Source of the DNA: CAZLNO01 sp964561005
GTDB lineage: Bacteria; Pseudomonadota; Alphaproteobacteria; Kiloniellales; Rhodovibrionaceae
Direction: 5' to 3'
DNA: 16,808 bases
Assembly (NCBI GenBank): GCA_964561005.1
Contig: CAZLNO010000092.1
Coordinates: 1 to 16,808, forward strand
The notes under the pieces are model-generated. The model worked only from the letters and a program-made list of their open reading frames with translations, made no database searches and had not been told where the DNA came from. Both the position numbers and the translations under genes were made by a program. Positions 13,302 to 16,808 of the stretch are shown here, piece after piece. Every line of letters starts with the position of its first letter. The stretch's first letter is position 1.

Positions 13302-14582
13302 ATGCTGCGCGTGGCCTATCTGACATGCATCGCCCTGGCGCCGCTGCCGTTCGGCGCGGGGCCGGGGTGGGCCTGGGCGACTCTGGCCGTGCTGCTGGCC
13401 GTGCTGCTGCTGGCCTGGGGCGCGGGCGTGCTTCTGGGACAGGTCGCCGCGCGGCAGCCGTCGCGCGCCGCGGGGCTCGGTCTGCTGGCACTCGCCCTGG
13501 CCGCGGGTTTCGCGGGAATGCAGACGCTGCCGGGGTTGCCCCTCGCGCACCCCCTTTGGGCGGAGGCCGCGACGGCGCTGGACAGGCCGGTTGCCGCCAC
13601 GATCGCGCTCGACCCCGAGGCCGCGCGGGCCGCGCTGGCGAAGCTGGCGATGGTCGCCGCGGCCTTCTGGCTGGCGTTCCAGCTTGGCGGCCGACGCGAC
13701 CACGGCGGCGGCACGCTGGCCGTCGTCGCGGGCGCGGCGGGCGTCTATGCCGCCTATGGCCTGATGCTTCACGCCCTCGACCAGCAAACCGTGCTCTGGA
13801 TGGACAAGCCGGCCTATCGCGAGGTCGCCACGGGACCGTTCGTCAACCGCAACGTTTTCGCCGGGTACCTCGGCCTGGGGCTGGTGGCGGCGACAGCCTT
13901 GCTCGGCGGCCGGGTGCGGCGGGATGGGGCGGCGGTGCTGCTCGGCGCCGCCTGGCCCTGGTCCGCGATCTGGCTGGCCGTTGCGGGCGCCCTCGCGGCG
14001 ACCCAGTCGCGCGGCGGCCTGGCGGCGACGGCGCTGGCGCTCGCGGTGATGGCGCTCGCCTGGGCGCCGCCGGGACGGCCGCTGCGGCGCCTCGCCCTGG
14101 GGCTGGGCGTGGGGGGTGCCGCGACGGTCGCGGCGACGATCGCGCTGGTCCCGCGCTGGCACGGCCTGAACGCGGCGCTGGACGAGCGGCTGGCGGTCTA
14201 TCGGGCCACGCTGGAACTGATCGGGCAGCGGCCGTGGCTGGGTCACGGGTTCGGGTCCTTCGAGGCGGCCTTCCGCCTGGTGCGGCCGGAAGCGATCGAG
14301 CGCCTGTTCGCGCAGGCCCACAACGGCTATCTGGAGGCGGCGGTCGGCCTGGGCGTTCCGGCCGCGCTGGTCTTGCTGGCCGCGCTCGCGGCGCCGACCG
14401 TCGCCTGCGCTCGGGCGGCGCGGCAGGGGTCGGCCGCCGGTGTCGCCGGCCTGGGCGCGGCCGTCCTGGTCGCCGGGCACGCGCTGGTGGACTTCGCGCC
14501 GCAAGTCCCGGCGGTCGCGCTGACCGCCGCCTGCCTGCTCGGGCTGGGCGGCGGGCGGGCAGGCGCGGTGCGGAGCGACTGA
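13302..14582 (+). CDS. O-antigen ligase family membrane protein (Wzy_C domain)
   Basis: This 426-residue protein has about ten to twelve membrane segments. The signature residues of the O-antigen ligase/polymerase superfamily are present: ATGPFVNRNVFAGYL at 176-190, ATQSRGGLA at 233-241 and GHGFGSFEAAF at 314-324. AHNGYLEAAVGLG at 339-351 carries the conserved His, and HALVDFAPQVPAV at 393-405 follows near the C-terminus. Members either join repeat units, transfer finished chains to lipid A core (WaaL), or attach glycans to other acceptors, all on the periplasmic side. Because a Wzy-like protein is encoded nearby, a ligase or second polymerase role is open. The start ATG 13302 follows GAGGGAG closely. 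It is transcribed opposite to its neighbours and ends 2 bp from the stop of the convergent small-protein gene. Confidence 0.86.
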   Translation: MLRVAYLTCIALAPLPFGAGPGWAWATLAVLLAVLLLAWGAGVLLGQVAARQPSRAAGLGLLALALAAGFAGMQTLPGLPLAHPLWAEAATALDRPVAATIALDPEAARAALAKLAMVAAAFWLAFQLGGRRDHGGGTLAVVAGAAGVYAAYGLMLHALDQQTVLWMDKPAYREVATGPFVNRNVFAGYLGLGLVAATALLGGRVRRDGAAVLLGAAWPWSAIWLAVAGALAATQSRGGLAATALALAVMALAWAPPGRPLRRLALGLGVGGAATVAATIALVPRWHGLNAALDERLAVYRATLELIGQRPWLGHGFGSFEAAFRLVRPEAIERLFAQAHNGYLEAAVGLGVPAALVLLAALAAPTVACARAARQGSAAGVAGLGAAVLVAGHALVDFAPQVPAVALTAACLLGLGGGRAGAVRSD

Positions 14583-14584
14583 CC

Positions 14585-15199
14585 TCATGGCGCCAGGCTC
14601 CGGCGCAGGCGGTCGCGCTGGCCGTGGACATCGGCCGCGTGGGCCAGCAGGGCCGGCGCCTGCCGCCAGGCCAGGCGGAACTGCGCGGCCAGCGCCCCGG
14701 CGGTCGCGCGCGGGCGCGGGCGCCAGCCCAGGCGCAGCGTCAGTTCGGCCCGCACCGGTGCGAGATGCCGGGCGGCGGGGCCGCTCAGCAGGGCCAGCCG
14801 CAGGGCCTTGCGAATGGCCGGCCTGGGACGCGCCAGCCGCAAGCGCGTGACGGCCAGTCGTGTCCAGGCGTCCGGTCGCGCCGGGCTGCCCGCCAGGCCG
14901 CGCGTCAGCAGGCGCTCGGCGGTCTCCAGGTGCAGGCGGGCGCGCACGCCGCCTTGCCGCTCCGCCGCCGCGAGATGGCCGAGCCCCCGCGCCAGTGCCC
15001 CCCGGCTGCCAGGCGCCCAGTCGAAGGCCCGGCTCTCGGCCTCCAGGAAGCCATCCCGCGCAGGTGGCGCCGCCGCGCCGGGCAGGCGCAGGGCCTCGGC
15101 CACGGCGAGCGGCAGGGCGAGCGCCAGCAGCAGCCCGGCCACTGCCACGGCCCCGGCGCCGAGGCCGAGCCGCGCGCGCCGTGTCGCCCTAGCCGGCAT
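14585..15199 (-). CDS. Small membrane-anchored protein of unknown function, partner of the Wzc-like kinase gene
   Basis: I do not recognise a named family for this 204-residue protein. It has a basic N-terminus (MPARATRRAR) and one hydrophobic segment at about 11-36, so it is probably anchored with its C-terminal domain in the periplasm. The remainder is Ala/Arg/Leu-rich and helical. The stretch at 56-135 has the spacing of TPR-like helical hairpins (AERLLTRGLAGSPARPDAWTRLAVTRL at 94-120 resembles a TPR unit), so it may bind a partner of the export machinery. The start ATG 15199 lies inside the last codons of the kinase gene (11-nt overlap), which implies translation coupled to it, and no good separate ribosome binding site is seen. 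The overlap suggests a role in chain-length control or export; this is inference from context. Confidence 0.72.
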   Translation of the reverse strand: MPARATRRARLGLGAGAVAVAGLLLALALPLAVAEALRLPGAAAPPARDGFLEAESRAFDWAPGSRGALARGLGHLAAAERQGGVRARLHLETAERLLTRGLAGSPARPDAWTRLAVTRLRLARPRPAIRKALRLALLSGPAARHLAPVRAELTLRLGWRPRPRATAGALAAQFRLAWRQAPALLAHAADVHGQRDRLRRSLAP

Positions 15200-16808
15200 C
15201 GTGATAGGCCCGCGCCGCGCGGCCGTAGGCCGCCGCCTCGCCGGCGCCCTCCTGCCTCAGCCGGCGCGGGTCGGCGCGCGCCAGCACGACCCCGGCGACC
15301 TCCGCATCGGCCTCGCGCAGCGCCTTGGCCGCAAGCTGCACCGACGCCCGCGGCGTCTTGCGCCAGCGCAGCACCAGTACCGTGCGATCGGCCAGCCGGC
15401 CTAGCGCCGCCGCGTCGGCGACCGGCAGGGCCGGCGGGGTGTCCAGCACCACGAGGTCATAGCTCTGCGCGAAGGCGTCGAGCAGCGCCGCCAGCCGCTC
15501 GCCCGCCAGCAGCTCGGCGGCCAGCGGCGTTGCCCGGCCGGCGGGGAGAATGTGCAAGTCGCTGCGCGGGTCCAGCCGGATCGCGCGCGCCAGTGGCAGG
15601 TCGCGGCTCAGGATATCGGCCAGGCCGGGCGCCGGCCGCAGGCGCAGCGCCTCCGCCAGGGACGGCTGCCGCAGGTCGGCCTCGACCAGCAGCACCCGCC
15701 GGCCGGCGCGCGCCTGGGTGCGCGCCAGCGCCAGGGCCAGCATGGTCTTGCCCTCCATCGCCAGCGTCGAGGTGACCATCACCGTGCGCGGCGCCGGCCG
15801 GCCGTCGTTGCGCAGCAGCCGCGCGTGCAGGCCGCGCACCGCCTCCGCATAGGCCGAGGCGGGGCGCCGCAGCACCAGGTCGGCCGGCGCGCGGCCCCGG
15901 CGTCGCGGGTCGCCAGCGGTGGGCAGCAGGGCCAGCGCCGGCAGCCCGGTGACCGCCTCGGCCTCGGCCAGCGTGGCGACGCCCTGGTCGAACTGCTCCT
16001 GCAGCAGCGCCGCGCCGATGCCGCAGGGCAGCGCCGCCATCAAGGCCAGCGCCAGGATCAGCGGCACGTTGGGCGAAGCCGGGCTGGCGGGCGGCGTGGC
16101 GTGTGAGAGGATGCGCGCCCGCGGCCGCTCCAGGCCCTGGCTGGCCGAGGTTTGCTTCAGCCGGCCGAGGAAGCCGCTGAACAGCTCGCGCTCCGCCGCC
16201 GCCTCGCGTTCGAGCTGGCGCAGCTTGACCTCGGCGCGCTGCAATTCGGCGGCCTTGCGCTCGCGCGCGTCCAGGGCGGCTTGCAGTGCCGCCGTGCGAC
16301 GCGCGGCAACCGCCGCCTCGTTGCGCAGGTTCTGGACGATCTTGCGCACTTCCTGGGCGATTTTGTCCCGCAGCTCGCGAAGCTGGGCGGCGATGTTGAT
16401 CATCTTGGGATGTCGCGGGCCGTACTCGGTCGCCAGTTCCGCCTGTCGCCGGCGCAGGTCGGACTCCTGTCCGCGCAGTGTGCGGATCAGCTCGGATTCC
16501 AGAACCTCCGCCGCCGAGTCGGCGCCGCCCGCCTCCAGCAGCCGCTCCGCCTGGGCCAGGCGGGCGTCGGCCTCGGCCTGGCGGGCGCGCGCCTCGACCA
16601 GGCGGGTGTTCAGCGCGGCGATCTGCTGTCCGTTCACGCCGGCGCCGGGCCCGGCGATCAGGCCCGAGTCCTGGCGATAGGCCTCGACCTTCGCCTCCGC
16701 CGCGGCCACGCGCTGGCGCAGCTCTTCCACCTTGGCGTCCAGCGCGCGGGTGGCGTCGTCCACGGCCCGGCGTCGGGCCGCCAGGCGGTCGGCCAGATAG
16801 GCCTCGGC
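15189..16808 (-). CDS. Wzc-like polysaccharide co-polymerase and tyrosine autokinase, 5' end beyond the window
   Basis: The 539 residues visible are the C-terminal part of a chain-length regulator fused to a bacterial tyrosine kinase. Numbering from the first visible residue, a long coiled coil from about 10 to 215 starts AEAYLADRLAA. A GNVR-type segment before the membrane (ELFSGFLGRLKQTSASQGLE, then ILSHATPPASPASPN) precedes a transmembrane helix at about 248-269. The cytoplasmic kinase domain has Walker A STLAMEGKT (coding 15744-15773), Walker A' VLLVEADLRQP (15663-15695) and Walker B LVVLDTPP (15432-15455). Two features are unusual: Walker A' has Glu where Asp is usual, and the C-terminal tail has only two tyrosines (AAYGRAARAYHDAG) instead of a dense Tyr cluster. 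It should control length and export of the polymer from the inner membrane. Its end overlaps the small-protein gene by 11 nt. No stop lies between the visible part and the edge. Confidence 0.9.
   Translation of the reverse strand, partial: AEAYLADRLAARRRAVDDATRALDAKVEELRQRVAAAEAKVEAYRQDSGLIAGPGAGVNGQQIAALNTRLVEARARQAEADARLAQAERLLEAGGADSAAEVLESELIRTLRGQESDLRRRQAELATEYGPRHPKMINIAAQLRELRDKIAQEVRKIVQNLRNEAAVAARRTAALQAALDARERKAAELQRAEVKLRQLEREAAAERELFSGFLGRLKQTSASQGLERPRARILSHATPPASPASPNVPLILALALMAALPCGIGAALLQEQFDQGVATLAEAEAVTGLPALALLPTAGDPRRRGRAPADLVLRRPASAYAEAVRGLHARLLRNDGRPAPRTVMVTSTLAMEGKTMLALALARTQARAGRRVLLVEADLRQPSLAEALRLRPAPGLADILSRDLPLARAIRLDPRSDLHILPAGRATPLAAELLAGERLAALLDAFAQSYDLVVLDTPPALPVADAAALGRLADRTVLVLRWRKTPRASVQLAAKALREADAEVAGVVLARADPRRLRQEGAGEAAAYGRAARAYHDAG

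Noticed and set aside
13289..15775. Plus-strand open frame of more than 800 codons spanning the ligase, small-protein and kinase genes
   Set aside because: It is out of frame with the ligase gene and antisense to the next two; composition is Arg/Ala/Pro/Gly-rich with no motif, as expected by chance at this GC content.

Overview
The window is GC-rich throughout and looks like chromosomal DNA of an alphaproteobacterium, most likely Rhodospirillales-like. The reasons are an MmcB-family gene (a family typical of alphaproteobacteria), a large chemoreceptor of the kind common in that order, and an alphaproteobacterial style of exopolysaccharide cluster. This placement is inferred from protein families only.

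Left part (1-4119). A short tandem repeat runs off the left edge. Next, on the minus strand, comes a large methyl-accepting chemotaxis protein whose reading frame is cut by one in-frame TAG. The codon sits between the HAMP linker and the signalling hairpin; everything after it is intact and in the same frame. A relatively AT-rich spacer of about 340 bp separates it from mmcB (plus strand, DNA repair). mmcB converges on a small membrane methyltransferase gene, and the two share a CTAG stop.

Middle and right part (4176-16808). This is a Wzx/Wzy-type surface polysaccharide locus. A WcaI-like glycosyltransferase (minus) is divergent from an FkbM-type methyltransferase (plus). A tightly coupled minus-strand operon follows, in transcription order: flippase (Wzx-like), FkbM methyltransferase, GT4 glycosyltransferase, polymerase (Wzy-like), GT4 glycosyltransferase, GT4 glycosyltransferase. 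Four of its five junctions are 4-nt or 1-nt start/stop overlaps, or very close to that. Divergent from the flippase, with 29 bp between start codons, is an O-antigen-ligase-family membrane protein. It converges on a small membrane-anchored protein of unknown function, which follows a Wzc-like tyrosine autokinase/chain-length regulator whose 5' end lies beyond the right edge.

Together the right-hand genes would assemble a lipid-linked repeat unit on the cytoplasmic face (four glycosyltransferases, two sugar methyltransferases), flip it, polymerise it and control chain length. No initiating phosphoglycosyltransferase, outer-membrane Wza channel or nucleotide-sugar gene is present, so those must lie elsewhere. 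No tRNA, rRNA, CRISPR array, insertion sequence or clear Rho-independent terminator was seen. Most long open frames antisense to these genes are by-products of high GC.
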